Source: Cellvibrionales bacterium UBA2618
GTDB taxonomy: Bacteria > Pseudomonadota > Gammaproteobacteria > Pseudomonadales > Porticoccaceae
Direction: 5' to 3'
Length of the DNA stretch: 37,295 bases
Assembly (NCBI GenBank): GCA_002339165.1
Contig: DDJS01000138.1
Coordinates: forward strand, 8,666 to 45,960
Each line of letters begins with the position of its first letter. Position 1 is the stretch's first letter. A program made the position numbers and the translations under genes. Under the pieces are notes generated by a model that did no database searches, was not told the origin of the DNA, and worked only from the letters and a program-made list of their open reading frames with translations. Below, in pieces: positions 8,491 through 17,122 of the stretch.

Positions 8491-9882
8491 TCACTCCGCA
8501 TCGATTTGAATCGTCCTGAAAACTGCTCTTCCTTGCCGCACGAAGCGAATCGCAATCGGTCGATTCTCGGGTAACTGAGGCAAAACAGCGAGATATCCCT
8601 CCACGCTTGCAACGCCAACCTGCCCCATCTGCACGATGATATCACCGCGACTCAGACCCGCTTTATACGCAGGCGATTGCGGCAACACTTCAGAGATAAG
8701 CACGCCGCCACGCAATCGAAGTTGGCTCAGCTGAGAATCACTTAGCGACTCGACAACAAGGCCCAAACGATCGCCAAAATCGTCTGATGACGCCGGCTCA
8801 CCGCCACTGCCTGCATCGCCGTCGAGGACTGCGACGGTCACGTCCAGCTCCTGCTTCGAACCCTCTCTAACGATTTCTACCGACACGTTTTTACCCGGAG
8901 GCACTTGCCCAACAAGGGGCGGCAGATCGGTGGAGTCGACCACTTTTTGGCGGTTAAAACGGATGATGACATCGCCCGGCATAATACCGCCCTTGTCGGC
9001 AGGACTACCCGGCGATACCGAACTGATCAATGCACCTTGGGCATCGCTAAGATCGAGCGATTTGGCGAGTTTTTGACTGACATCTTGTATCGTCACGCCG
9101 AGCCAGCCGCGGTCTACCCGGCCGGTTTCTTTGAGTTGTGCCACCACATTTAGAGCAACGCTGGCCGGAATTGCGAAAGATAAGCCAATCGATCCGCCAG
9201 ACCGCGAATAAATCTGTGAGTTGATACCCACGACACGCCCTTCCAGGTCGAACAGTGGGCCGCCTGAATTACCTGGATTAATAGCCACATCGGTCTGAAT
9301 AAAGGGCACGTAGGTACTGCTATCTTCGCTGGGTATGCTGCGCCCAATAGCGCTCACGATGCCCGCAGTCACCGAATAATCAAGGCCAAAGGGCGAACCA
9401 ATCGCCAACACCCAGGCGCCTACGCGCAACTCATCTTGATCGGCAAAGGTCAGTGCTTGCAGGTCGTTAGCCTCGATCTTTAACAACGCTAGATCTGAGC
9501 GCTTGTCGCTGCCGACAATGGTGGCCTGAAATTCTCGACGATCGGCAAAGCTAACGCGAATATCATCGGCTTCTTTGACCACGTGGTGATTCGTCAATAT
9601 GTAGCCATCTGCGGAGATCACAAACCCAGAACCCGAAGAATAGCCCTTAGGCCGATCCCGCTGGTTGCGCTGCTGCTGCTCGAGTAATCCGCGCAACGCT
9701 TCAGGCATTTGCCGCGGATAGGCGCCCATCGTCTGACGCTCAGACCCTTTTAAAGTAGCGTTAATTTTGACCACCGCGGGCGATACCTGATCGACTAAAT
9801 CGGTAAAGTCGGGCAGCCGAGCCTCGATTTTCAGAGTCATCAGTAAGCCCATCAAAACCATCATCACTAGTCTAACTCGCAT
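8491..9882 (-). CDS. mucD: Periplasmic serine protease, DegP/DegQ family (MucD-like)
   Basis: Periplasmic protease/chaperone that degrades misfolded envelope proteins and, in pseudomonads, dampens sigma-E signalling. The 463-residue protein starts with a signal peptide (hydrophobic VMMVLMGLLMTL, likely cleaved after IEA). The catalytic triad is His100 in TNHHVV, Asp130 in SDLALL and Ser206 in NPGNSGGPLF. Two PDZ domains follow, at roughly 270-365 and 375-460. The start is strongly supported by AAGGAGATTGACC before the ATG. Position after mucB and before lepA identifies it as the mucD orthologue rather than a separate degP. Confidence 0.95.
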   Translation of the reverse strand: MRVRLVMMVLMGLLMTLKIEARLPDFTDLVDQVSPAVVKINATLKGSERQTMGAYPRQMPEALRGLLEQQQRNQRDRPKGYSSGSGFVISADGYILTNHHVVKEADDIRVSFADRREFQATIVGSDKRSDLALLKIEANDLQALTFADQDELRVGAWVLAIGSPFGLDYSVTAGIVSAIGRSIPSEDSSTYVPFIQTDVAINPGNSGGPLFDLEGRVVGINSQIYSRSGGSIGLSFAIPASVALNVVAQLKETGRVDRGWLGVTIQDVSQKLAKSLDLSDAQGALISSVSPGSPADKGGIMPGDVIIRFNRQKVVDSTDLPPLVGQVPPGKNVSVEIVREGSKQELDVTVAVLDGDAGSGGEPASSDDFGDRLGLVVESLSDSQLSQLRLRGGVLISEVLPQSPAYKAGLSRGDIIVQMGQVGVASVEGYLAVLPQLPENRPIAIRFVRQGRAVFRTIQIDAE

Positions 9883-9999
9883 TGGTCAATCTCCTTTTAT
9901 CCAAGTTGTGGGGTTCGTTATATCCGTATAATAGCGCTTCATGAATTCGCTGACCTGCGGTCACTTTTGACGTCAGTGCGATCAACTGCAATCCATTGG

Positions 10000-10962
10000 T
10001 TAGCGCTGGATTTGCCGTTCAACGCGATAGACTACCTGATTGGCAATTTTTTTCGCGGCGGCTCTCGGTATCTCGCCAACCACCGACACACTGTAGTTGT
10101 CGGCCCCAAGTCTAGCCTGTTGATGGACCACAGCGGTGGCGCCCAAATTAGCATCGAAAGACGGCGGCGCATCAGCGCCAGTCGGATCAATAAATACCGA
10201 GATTGCTGCGATGCCATCCGAGTACATGTAACTCGACACCCCATCACTCCGCGCCATGTCAGTTCCACGCAAAACGAATCCGGGAGGCAGCCATTCGGGG
10301 AACCAACCAGGGCCATCGAGTGCTTTTACGGAACCACTCTCTTTACAATGCTCATTTTTCGCGTCTGGTGCAACGATATCACTGTCGGGAAACCGGTCGG
10401 GATCCAGCATCAGCTCTATGAATTGAAACCGTTCGAGCGCTTGCCCTTGGGCATTGATCACCGATGAGCGCAACACCAATCCGGTGTCTCTATCCAAGGC
10501 CACTGAGTACCCGAAGCGATATGCATCACTAGGAACAATACGCAATACATCCACGTTTCGGCCCACTACCCGGGAAGGATTGTCGACCACCACTGAATAA
10601 TGCTGGTAGAGGTCGCGATGCGAACCAAGAATAGAGATGAAATTGCTGATCAAAGGCGCCAGGTTTTCTGCAGCCAAGCAGTTTATTGCATTGGTATAAC
10701 GCGACACCTTGTGCCGCGCACCATCCAAATACACGACCTGTCGCTGCCTCAAACCCTCGTGCATGCGGCTCGACAACCGAATAATTGACCGACGTCCTGC
10801 ATACTCATAGGTTACAACACCGGTGTAATTTACATGTCCAGCGGCACCTACGATCTGCTCGACCAACGAACCAATGCCCGATGGGGTGGCTGCATATGCC
10901 TGAGCGGAAAACGTTGTGGATAGAATCCATGCAGCAGTTCGCAACAGGGTGCAAACTCTCAT
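10000..10962 (-). CDS. mucB: Sigma-E factor regulatory protein, RseB/MucB family
   Basis: Periplasmic sensor that binds the periplasmic tail of the anti-sigma factor MucA/RseA and protects it from proteolysis until lipid or outer-membrane-protein signals displace it. The 320-residue product has a signal peptide (ending near AQAYA). The MucB/RseB N-terminal lipoprotein-carrier-like fold includes NYTGVVTYEYAGRRSIIRLS and ERFQFIELMLDPD. The C-terminal domain starts at PGWFPEWLPPGF. It sits between mucA and mucD, with no mucC (rseC-like) gene in between. Confidence 0.93.
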   Translation of the reverse strand: MRVCTLLRTAAWILSTTFSAQAYAATPSGIGSLVEQIVGAAGHVNYTGVVTYEYAGRRSIIRLSSRMHEGLRQRQVVYLDGARHKVSRYTNAINCLAAENLAPLISNFISILGSHRDLYQHYSVVVDNPSRVVGRNVDVLRIVPSDAYRFGYSVALDRDTGLVLRSSVINAQGQALERFQFIELMLDPDRFPDSDIVAPDAKNEHCKESGSVKALDGPGWFPEWLPPGFVLRGTDMARSDGVSSYMYSDGIAAISVFIDPTGADAPPSFDANLGATAVVHQQARLGADNYSVSVVGEIPRAAAKKIANQVVYRVERQIQR

Positions 10963-11027
10963 AGCGATGATCTCATCTTAATTGTCTCTTACCAAAATTG
11001 CCCTACACAACAAGCAATGCCGGCCAA

Positions 11028-11699
11028 TCAACGACGCTCCGGCGTCACATCAACCTTATTGAGATCGACCACTGGTACGCTACCATGAGCGCTGTTAAGC
11101 GTAGAATTTTCAGCATGCTTTATCAGCATTTTATCGATGTGAGTACGGATTTTATGCGCCGGAAATGCCTGCTGATCTATCGCCGGCAAGAGTCTTTTCG
11201 TGGCTGCTGTCGTCGACCCCCTAACCATCGATCCAGCACTGACCGTCTGTGCATCGATGCGCGGTTCAAAACCGGCAGGGAACTGCATGGCCGGCCCAGT
11301 ATTAATATCGACATCATAGGGATCGAGAGCAGCACTCTGAGTACCTAGTTCGAGCGACGGGTTGTTGAACTCTTGCACGCCCAAAATTGCCACCATCGCA
11401 ACCGATGCGGCAATAGCACACTGACCCAAAACCTCAAAAATCTTCTTCGCGGGACTCGCCGCATGCACGCTTTCAGTCTCCAGTGCGCTGGCAATGGCAG
11501 AACTGCAGTCGATGGCAGTCGCGGAAACCTCGCCCTTGATCGAACGCGATACCATGTGATAGCGCATCCACGCGTTCCTCAAGTCAGTCCGTCGCTCTCC
11601 CTCCGTGGCATCCAATAGACGGCGAATTTCAAGCTCATCAGCCTGACCATCCATCAAAGCCGACAGCGATTCCTTTAAAGTATCTCGTTGTTCTGTCAT
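11028..11699 (-). CDS. mucA: Anti-sigma-E factor, RseA/MucA family
   Basis: Single-pass inner-membrane protein that holds RpoE inactive; regulated proteolysis (DegS/AlgW then RseP) releases the sigma factor. The 223-residue product has the RseA N-terminal sigma-binding domain with the hallmark ESLSALMDGQADELEIRRLL, followed by RNAWMRYHMVSRSIKGE. One membrane helix lies at about 89-110 (ASVAMVAILGV), followed by a roughly 110-residue periplasmic tail. Tail similarity is low, as is usual in this family, so cleavage sites cannot be read. The gene lies 82 bases after rpoE. Confidence 0.93.
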   Translation of the reverse strand: MTEQRDTLKESLSALMDGQADELEIRRLLDATEGERRTDLRNAWMRYHMVSRSIKGEVSATAIDCSSAIASALETESVHAASPAKKIFEVLGQCAIAASVAMVAILGVQEFNNPSLELGTQSAALDPYDVDINTGPAMQFPAGFEPRIDAQTVSAGSMVRGSTTAATKRLLPAIDQQAFPAHKIRTHIDKMLIKHAENSTLNSAHGSVPVVDLNKVDVTPERR

Positions 11700-11781
11700 T
11701 CACTAACCCCACGGATTCTATTGCTAGTCAATCGTTCACGTTAATGGGACAACCAAAAGGCACGAAGGTTCCCCTCGACTT

Positions 11782-12372
11782 TTAATTTCCTTTAATTAAT
11801 ACCAGCACCTTAGCATCGATGATTTCCCGTGCTCTAAACAATCTCGAACGCACAGTCCCAGTCGGGCACTGCATGATTTCGGCGATATCATCATAGCTCA
11901 AATCTTCGTACTCTCTCAAGGTAACGGCAGTTCTGAGGTCCTCGGGCAAATCGGCGATGGTCTTGCGGATTGCGCCGTCGAGTTGTTCGCAGAACAGCCT
12001 ATTTTCTGGGGAATCGAGATCATGCAATTGATCATTGGCGGCAAGGTACTCGGCATCCGCTACATCTATATCGGCAGACGGTGGTCGACGACTGCGAGTG
12101 ACGAGGTAATTCTTTGCGGTATTTACGGCGATGCGATACAACCAAGTATAAAATTGGCTCTCCCCCCTAAATCCGGGCAGCGCGCGATAGGCTTTAATAA
12201 ACGCCTCCTGCGTCACATCGGCTATTTCATCACGATCGCGTACAAAGCGCGAAATAATCGACTGCAGTTTAAACTGATACTTTAATACCAATAGATCAAA
12301 AGCTCGCTTATCACCACGCTGAACTCTCTCAACTAATTGTTGATCGCTGGGGTCGATGTCGCTGTGTTTCAT
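11782..12372 (-). CDS. rpoE: RNA polymerase sigma factor RpoE (AlgU)
   Basis: ECF sigma factor directing the envelope-stress regulon. The 196-residue product has sigma region 2 (FDLLVLKYQFKLQSIISRF, then ADVTQEAFIKAYRALPGF and FYTWLYRIAVNTAKNYLV). Region 4 is DLRTAVTLREYEDLSYDDIA followed by the helix-turn-helix GTVRSRLFRARE. Length and sequence match the AlgU/RpoE group. It is the first gene of the rpoE-mucA-mucB-mucD cluster and is divergent from nadB. The RpoE family is usually autoregulated, but no convincing GAACTT/TCTGA promoter could be found upstream. Confidence 0.97.
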   Translation of the reverse strand: MKHSDIDPSDQQLVERVQRGDKRAFDLLVLKYQFKLQSIISRFVRDRDEIADVTQEAFIKAYRALPGFRGESQFYTWLYRIAVNTAKNYLVTRSRRPPSADIDVADAEYLAANDQLHDLDSPENRLFCEQLDGAIRKTIADLPEDLRTAVTLREYEDLSYDDIAEIMQCPTGTVRSRLFRAREIIDAKVLVLIKGN

Positions 12373-12429
12373 TTTTTCGTTGTGTTCCTATCGGGTTTTG
12401 CTTATGTAAATCCATTTGATCCATCGTTT

Positions 12430-12447
12430 AATTGCGACAGCGCAATT
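12430..12447. promoter_or_regulatory. 18-base palindrome in the rpoE/nadB divergent region
   Basis: AATTGCG and CGCAATT are exact inverted repeats separated by ACAG. The site lies 57 bases from the rpoE start and 48-72 bases from the two possible nadB starts, inside the only control region these two genes share. Dyad size and position fit an operator for a dimeric regulator. No known binding motif is claimed. Confidence 0.4.
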
Positions 12448-12495
12448 CACTTACGACCACTCGCTGCAATAATAGTTTAGATATATTATCATGGC

Positions 12496-14145
12496 ATGCC
12501 AAAAAACTGTGTTATTCGCATGCAACAAAATACCTTTTACGATGTGCTAGTCATCGGCAGTGGCGCGGCAGGCCTGACATTGGCATTGCATATAGATCCA
12601 GCCTATCGAGTCGCCTTGATCAGCAAGTCAACGCTGCAAGCCGGCGCATCTTGGCTTGCCCAAGGTGGCATTGCGGCAGTTTTTGATAAAAATGATAGCG
12701 CCGCGGCGCATATTGCCGACACGGAGCGTGCCGGGGCGGGCCTATGTCGTAGCGAGGCAGTGCAGTTTGTGGTCGAAAATGGTCCCGCAGCGATCCAGTG
12801 GTTGATTGGTCAGGGCGTTGACTTCACGCGCGATACCGATCAACAGCAATACCATTTAACCCAAGAGGGCGGCCACAGTCATAGACGCATTTTGCACAGT
12901 GCCGACGCTACCGGTAAAGCAGTGACAGGAACGCTGGTCGATCAAGTCATAGCATCTCCAAATATCGATGTATTCGAACATCATTGCGCGGTTGATCTCA
13001 TCACTCAGGCCGACAAAAACTCCAGGAAAATTCGCTCGACAGGTGCCTATGTACTGGATATTGAATCGCAGCAAGTGCGGGTATTTAAAGCCAAGAGCAC
13101 CGTGTTGGCATCGGGAGGCGCCAGCAAGTCTTATCTCTACACCAGCAATCCTGACGGCGCCAGTGGCGACGGCATTGCCATGGCTTGGCGGCGAGGCTGC
13201 CGAATCGGCAACCTCGAGTTCAACCAATTTCACCCGACCTGCCTGTATCACCCCAAAGCCAAATCGTTTCTAATCACCGAGGCGCTGCGGGGCGAGGGAG
13301 CAGTCCTGCGTCTGCCCGATGGAAGTCAGTTTATGCAGCGCTTTCACGAAGCCGGTGAACTTGCGCCGAGAGATGTAGTCGCACGCGCAATCGATCATGA
13401 AATGAAGCGCTTGGGCAGCGATTGTCTGTATTTAGATATCAGTCATAAGCCGGCCGACTTTGTCATTGAACACTTTCCTACCGTGTATAAACACTGTCTG
13501 ACGTTTGGCATCGACATTACCACCGATCCAATCCCTGTGGTGCCCGCCGCGCACTATACCTGCGGCGGTATTCTGGTCGATACCAGCGCCCAGACTGACC
13601 TTTTAAACCTGTATGCCATTGGCGAAAACGCTTTTACCGGTCTCCATGGTGCCAATCGTATGGCCAGTAACTCACTGCTGGAATGCATCGTTTATGCTTG
13701 CTCAGCAGCACAGGCGATCAATCGAATCACGGCGGGCATCAATGAGCCAGACCCAATCCCAGATTGGGATGAGTCGCGGGTACAAAACTCCGATGAACAG
13801 GTGGTAATTTCCCACAACTGGGACGAACTTAGGCGCTTCATGTGGGATTACGTCGGCATAGTGCGCACCAACAAACGCCTGGAGCGCGCTCAGCATCGGA
13901 TCAAACTACTACAAAAGGAAATTCAGGAATACTATGGCAACTGCCGAGTTAGTCGCGACTTACTCGAACTGCGCAATTTGGCAACCGTGTCAGAACTCAT
14001 CATACGCTGCGCGCTAGAACGCCGAGAGAGTCGCGGGTTGCACTACACATTAGACTATCCGGAACTGTCCAACATCGCCCGCGATACTATCATGGTGCCG
14101 ATCAACTTTGCCGGGCAAGATGTCATTATTCGCCGCGACGACTGA
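12496..14145 (+). CDS. nadB: L-aspartate oxidase
   Basis: FAD enzyme oxidising aspartate to iminoaspartate, the first step of de novo NAD synthesis. The 549-residue product has the dinucleotide-binding GSGAAGLTLAL near the N terminus, then LAQGGIAAVF, GGHSHRRILHSADATGKAV and NQFHPTCLYHP. Further motifs are EALRGEGAVLR with PRDVVARAID, PAAHYTCGGI and GLHGANRMASNSLLE. The C-terminal helical domain ends in RGLHYTLDYPE. Two ATG starts are possible, 12496 and 12520; the second opens closer to the family (MQQNTFYDVLVIGSG) and neither has a clear Shine-Dalgarno. A TATTAT at 12484-12489 could be a -10 box giving a very short leader. The 3' end overlaps the convergent ygfX by 20 bases. Confidence 0.96.
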   Translation: MPKNCVIRMQQNTFYDVLVIGSGAAGLTLALHIDPAYRVALISKSTLQAGASWLAQGGIAAVFDKNDSAAAHIADTERAGAGLCRSEAVQFVVENGPAAIQWLIGQGVDFTRDTDQQQYHLTQEGGHSHRRILHSADATGKAVTGTLVDQVIASPNIDVFEHHCAVDLITQADKNSRKIRSTGAYVLDIESQQVRVFKAKSTVLASGGASKSYLYTSNPDGASGDGIAMAWRRGCRIGNLEFNQFHPTCLYHPKAKSFLITEALRGEGAVLRLPDGSQFMQRFHEAGELAPRDVVARAIDHEMKRLGSDCLYLDISHKPADFVIEHFPTVYKHCLTFGIDITTDPIPVVPAAHYTCGGILVDTSAQTDLLNLYAIGENAFTGLHGANRMASNSLLECIVYACSAAQAINRITAGINEPDPIPDWDESRVQNSDEQVVISHNWDELRRFMWDYVGIVRTNKRLERAQHRIKLLQKEIQEYYGNCRVSRDLLELRNLATVSELIIRCALERRESRGLHYTLDYPELSNIARDTIMVPINFAGQDVIIRRDD

Positions 14146-14578
14146 GTTCTAGCAGTAGCCTACGCAAACGGCGATGCTCGTTCGTCGACATTGCATCTCG
14201 AGGTATAAAACGCAGCAGAGATCGCTTTGAAAAGCGCTCAAAATAGACAATGATCAACCCCTTTGTAACCCAACAACGGGACTTTTTGTGCAGTTCAATG
14301 CGTTCGTTACCGGCCACCAACCGCCACGCAAAAAAGGTCGATGCGCCGCTAAAAATTAGCAGTTCATCGACCTGACAACGGTACTTTCGCAGTGCCAGTA
14401 AGGCCGCCAAAATTGCCATACATACATTGATTAACGCCACCCAAGGCACGATTGCAAGGTTCATGGCGACCAATGCAACCATCAATGCGGCCCATAACTG
14501 CCAGATCAAACTCCAACGCGAGCGCCTCAGCCTAAACTGGCTATAATTGGCGGCGGCTATCACGTACGATCTGCACAA
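14126..14578 (-). CDS. ygfX: YgfX/CptA family inner-membrane protein
   Basis: Small membrane protein of the YgfX family, described in E. coli as the CptA toxin partner of SdhE/CptB, although that toxin role is disputed. Two adjoining hydrophobic stretches (about 26-43 and 46-62) are separated by PWV. A basic cytoplasmic tail ends in STNEHRRLRRLLLELSR, matching the YgfX C-terminal pattern. The start is uncertain: the ATG at 14578 overlaps sdhE by 38 bases, and a GTG at 14563 gives a shorter N terminus nearer the family. It lies immediately after sdhE, the usual arrangement. The family call rests on topology, the C-terminal motif and the neighbour. Confidence 0.8.
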   Translation of the reverse strand: MCRSYVIAAANYSQFRLRRSRWSLIWQLWAALMVALVAMNLAIVPWVALINVCMAILAALLALRKYRCQVDELLIFSGASTFFAWRLVAGNERIELHKKSRCWVTKGLIIVYFERFSKRSLLRFIPRDAMSTNEHRRLRRLLLELSRRGE

Positions 14579-14783
14579 TGCGCTGCATGCCGGGATCGGC
14601 GGGCACCGTCGCTTTCAAAAACCACTCGAACAGCGTCTGGTCTTCGCGTTCTAAAAGCACTTCAAAACGTAATTTGTCATCATCATCAAGGGCATCGAAA
14701 TGTTTCTCGACGAAGGGTCCAAGTAACAGATCCAGTTCCAGCATACCGCGACGGGCGGCCCACACTAAACGATTTTTATTCAT
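14541..14783 (-). CDS. sdhE: FAD assembly factor SdhE (YgfY/CptB)
   Basis: Small soluble protein required for covalent flavinylation of succinate dehydrogenase and fumarate reductase. The 80-residue product contains the essential RGxxE motif in WAARRGMLELDLLL, plus the SdhE patterns FDALDDDDKLRFEVLLE and DQTLFEWFLK. The ATG at 14783 gives the family-typical N terminus (MNKNRLVWAARRG). The open frame continues upstream for 63 codons but holds nothing family-like. It overlaps ygfX downstream and is divergent from ygfZ, a cluster conserved in gammaproteobacteria. Confidence 0.95.
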   Translation of the reverse strand: MNKNRLVWAARRGMLELDLLLGPFVEKHFDALDDDDKLRFEVLLEREDQTLFEWFLKATVPADPGMQRIVQIVRDSRRQL

Positions 14784-14856
14784 AAGCCACCGACAGTCGA
14801 GTAAAATACGCCTATAGTAGATCATAGCGCCACAACCTGCACTACAAAGGATATCT

Positions 14857-15888
14857 ATGGATACCGCCAAACTGTTCCCCCACCACAACACTATCCTCGA
14901 CCCATCCAAACGGCGAGTACTCTCGTTTGGCGAACAACCAGAAGCATTTAGCGAGTTGCAAATTACCGACACACTCTGCCCGATCTCCCGAGGCTACATT
15001 CAACTCAGTGGTCCCGACAGCTGCAAATTTTTGCAGGGGCAAGTGACCTGCGACATGCAAGCAGTGAACGGCCATCAAGTGCTGCGTGGTGCTCACTGCA
15101 CGCCCAAGGGTCGCATCATTTTTCTATTTTCGGCGCTCTGCGATAGCGATGACAACATCCTATTGGAAACCCATAGCTCGGTCATCCCCCAGGCGATTGC
15201 CAACTTAAAGAAATATGCCGTGTTTTTTAAAACCGAGATTAGCGACCTAAGCGGCTCGCTGACCACCTTTTTAATCTCCGGCCCGAGCAGCGCCAAATCC
15301 ATAGCAACGCTCTGCCATCAGCCACTTCCACAACCGGGCATGCATGTTGAAGAGGCCGACATCCGGCTGCGCTGTATCACCGAGAATCGCTACTCGGTTA
15401 CCTGTAAGTCCGAAGGTAGCGCCCGTTTAATCGCCGAGTATCCGGGCTTGACCCTTTGCGGCGAAGCCTACGCCGATCTCATCACGCTGCGCAGTGGGTT
15501 TGCCGACGTCACCGAAGATACCTTGGACAAATTTATTCCGCAGATGCTTAACCTCGATCGCCAGGCATTTATCAGCTTTAAAAAAGGCTGCTATACCGGC
15601 CAAGAAATTATTGCCCGAGCGCATTATCGAGGCGCAGTTAAACGGCGTCTGCGTCACATTCAATGCCAGCTCGACGAACTCCCCAAGCCCGGCGAAACCC
15701 TAGCCGATTGCAATGGCAAGGGAATAGGTTCAGTGGCGAGCGCGGCTTGGAGTTCACCGCAGCAGGCCGAACTACTGGTAGTGATATCGGACGGCGTCGA
15801 GAGCCTCAATGGTTTACAACTAAACACGCAAACTGGTATCGACGCCGAAACGCTGGTACTGCCCTACCCGCCGCTGGTACAGAAATGA
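14857..15888 (+). CDS. ygfZ: Folate-binding protein YgfZ (Fe-S cluster/tRNA modification factor)
   Basis: GcvT-like tetrahydrofolate-binding protein supporting the function of some Fe-S enzymes, including the tRNA thiomethylase MiaB. The 343-residue protein carries the family signature KKGCYTGQEIIARAHYRG, whose Cys is conserved, and the N-terminal motif FLQGQVTCDMQAV. The start ATG is preceded by AAAGGATATCT. The stop overlaps the start of the next gene as ATGA, which indicates coupled translation. Its divergent neighbour sdhE is another redox-enzyme assembly factor. Confidence 0.95.
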   Translation: MDTAKLFPHHNTILDPSKRRVLSFGEQPEAFSELQITDTLCPISRGYIQLSGPDSCKFLQGQVTCDMQAVNGHQVLRGAHCTPKGRIIFLFSALCDSDDNILLETHSSVIPQAIANLKKYAVFFKTEISDLSGSLTTFLISGPSSAKSIATLCHQPLPQPGMHVEEADIRLRCITENRYSVTCKSEGSARLIAEYPGLTLCGEAYADLITLRSGFADVTEDTLDKFIPQMLNLDRQAFISFKKGCYTGQEIIARAHYRGAVKRRLRHIQCQLDELPKPGETLADCNGKGIGSVASAAWSSPQQAELLVVISDGVESLNGLQLNTQTGIDAETLVLPYPPLVQK

Positions 15889-16322
15889 TCGCAGCCGGCA
15901 ACTGGCTCACGCTCTACCCAATTTGGGTGATCTGGCTGAGCAGCTTTTCGCTCATCAGCCTCATCCTCAGCATTGCTTCTCTACCGATGCTCATCGCCCG
16001 TCTACCCAGCGATTATTTTTTTAATCAACGAAAAACAGTGCGCTGGGATCATCCACAACACCTCGTTCTCTGTGGCCTCAAAAATCTATTTGGATTAACC
16101 TTGTTGCTGGTGGGCTTGTTGTTGTTATTTTTACCTGGACAAGGACTGGTGACCATACTGATAGGCCTGATGTTAATGAACTATCCAGGCAAGTTCCGCA
16201 TCGAGCGAAAAATAGTGCGTATGCCCGGGGTATTAGCCTCGCTCAACTGGGTGAGAGGCCGCTGCAATGTAAACCCACTGACGCTTGAACGACCGACTGG
16301 GCAACCAGATTCGTTCAAATAG
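15885..16322 (+). CDS. Small membrane protein, PGPGW-like
   Basis: A 145-residue protein with an N-terminal hydrophobic segment (about 9-37) and a second one (about 69-100) around LFGLTLLLVGLLLLFLPGQG, followed by TILIGLMLMNYPGK. The LFLPGQG-(x)5-GL motif resembles the 'PGPGW' transmembrane family (PF09656), but the final Trp is missing, so the assignment is tentative. A short basic cytoplasmic tail follows. The ATG at 15885 overlaps the ygfZ stop. The frame extends upstream inside ygfZ, but coupling and the hydrophobic start favour this ATG. Its last 8 bases overlap the end of the convergent ung gene. The function is unknown. Confidence 0.75.
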   Translation: MIAAGNWLTLYPIWVIWLSSFSLISLILSIASLPMLIARLPSDYFFNQRKTVRWDHPQHLVLCGLKNLFGLTLLLVGLLLLFLPGQGLVTILIGLMLMNYPGKFRIERKIVRMPGVLASLNWVRGRCNVNPLTLERPTGQPDSFK

Positions 16323-17037
16323 CGCGCGGTTCATCCGGCAGTTGCCAATCAATCGGCGCGTCGCCAGCATCGATTAGATAACGGTTGCACTGCGAAAAGT
16401 GTCGGCTGCCAAAAAAACCTCGGTAGGCAGACAGCGGCGATGGGTGCGGAGCCTCTAGCACCCAGTGATGTTGGCGGTTTACCTGGGCGGCTTTTTTTTG
16501 CGCAAGACTGCCCCAGAGCATAAATACCAGCCGATCGCTGTGCTCATTTAGGCGTTCGATAATGTCATCGGTAAAGCCTTCCCAACCACACCCCCGATGA
16601 GACCCTGGATCGCCGTGCTCAACGCTGAGAACAGCATTCAACAACAGTACACCCTGATCAGCCCAGTGTGATAAGCAACCATGCTGAGGCGCATGAAAAC
16701 CAACATCTTCGGTTAGTTCTCGGTAGATATTTCGCAACGATGGCGGCACACCAACCTGCGGCTGCACGGAAAAACACAGCCCGTGAGCCTGACCCAGACC
16801 ATGGTACGGGTCTTGACCAATAATCACGACGCGAACCGCCTCATAGGGCGTTTCGCGCAACGCTGCGTAGAGATACTTTTGCGGCGGATATACTACCGCG
16901 CCCGCGCGGCGGCGACGTTCCAAAAAGGCCATTAAATGAGCCATGGAGCCGCTTTCCATATGGCTTTTAAGCAACCTGCGCCATTCGCCATCAATCCCCG
17001 CTTCGACGATCTGGTTGTGTTCATCTTTGTCGATCAT
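16315..17037 (-). CDS. ung: Uracil-DNA glycosylase, family 1
   Basis: Removes uracil from DNA, the first step of base-excision repair. The 240-residue product has the water-activating loop VVIIGQDPYHG with catalytic Asp76. The uracil-recognition Asn134 is in LLLNAVLSVE. The minor-groove loop is EAPHPSPLSAYRGFFGS with His198. All catalytic elements are intact and the length is normal (229 in E. coli). The start is the ATG at 17037; no strong Shine-Dalgarno is visible. It is divergent from the MATE gene and converges on the PGPGW-like gene. Confidence 0.97.
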   Translation of the reverse strand: MIDKDEHNQIVEAGIDGEWRRLLKSHMESGSMAHLMAFLERRRRAGAVVYPPQKYLYAALRETPYEAVRVVIIGQDPYHGLGQAHGLCFSVQPQVGVPPSLRNIYRELTEDVGFHAPQHGCLSHWADQGVLLLNAVLSVEHGDPGSHRGCGWEGFTDDIIERLNEHSDRLVFMLWGSLAQKKAAQVNRQHHWVLEAPHPSPLSAYRGFFGSRHFSQCNRYLIDAGDAPIDWQLPDEPRAI

Positions 17038-17122
17038 TCTAGCGCCACCCCAAAGCCATTGTCATAACGTAAATCGTAAAAAACGCTCTACCTACAACTA
17101 CTAGATGGTACCATAGACACTC

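Noticed and set aside
14784..14972. 63-codon N-terminal extension of SdhE
   Set aside because: It is not family-like, overlaps the 5' end of ygfZ, and the ATG at 14783 restores the normal SdhE length.
15663..15884. 74-codon N-terminal extension of the small PGPGW-like membrane protein
   Set aside because: It lies wholly inside ygfZ in another frame, is Arg-rich, and the ATGA overlap with ygfZ gives a better start.
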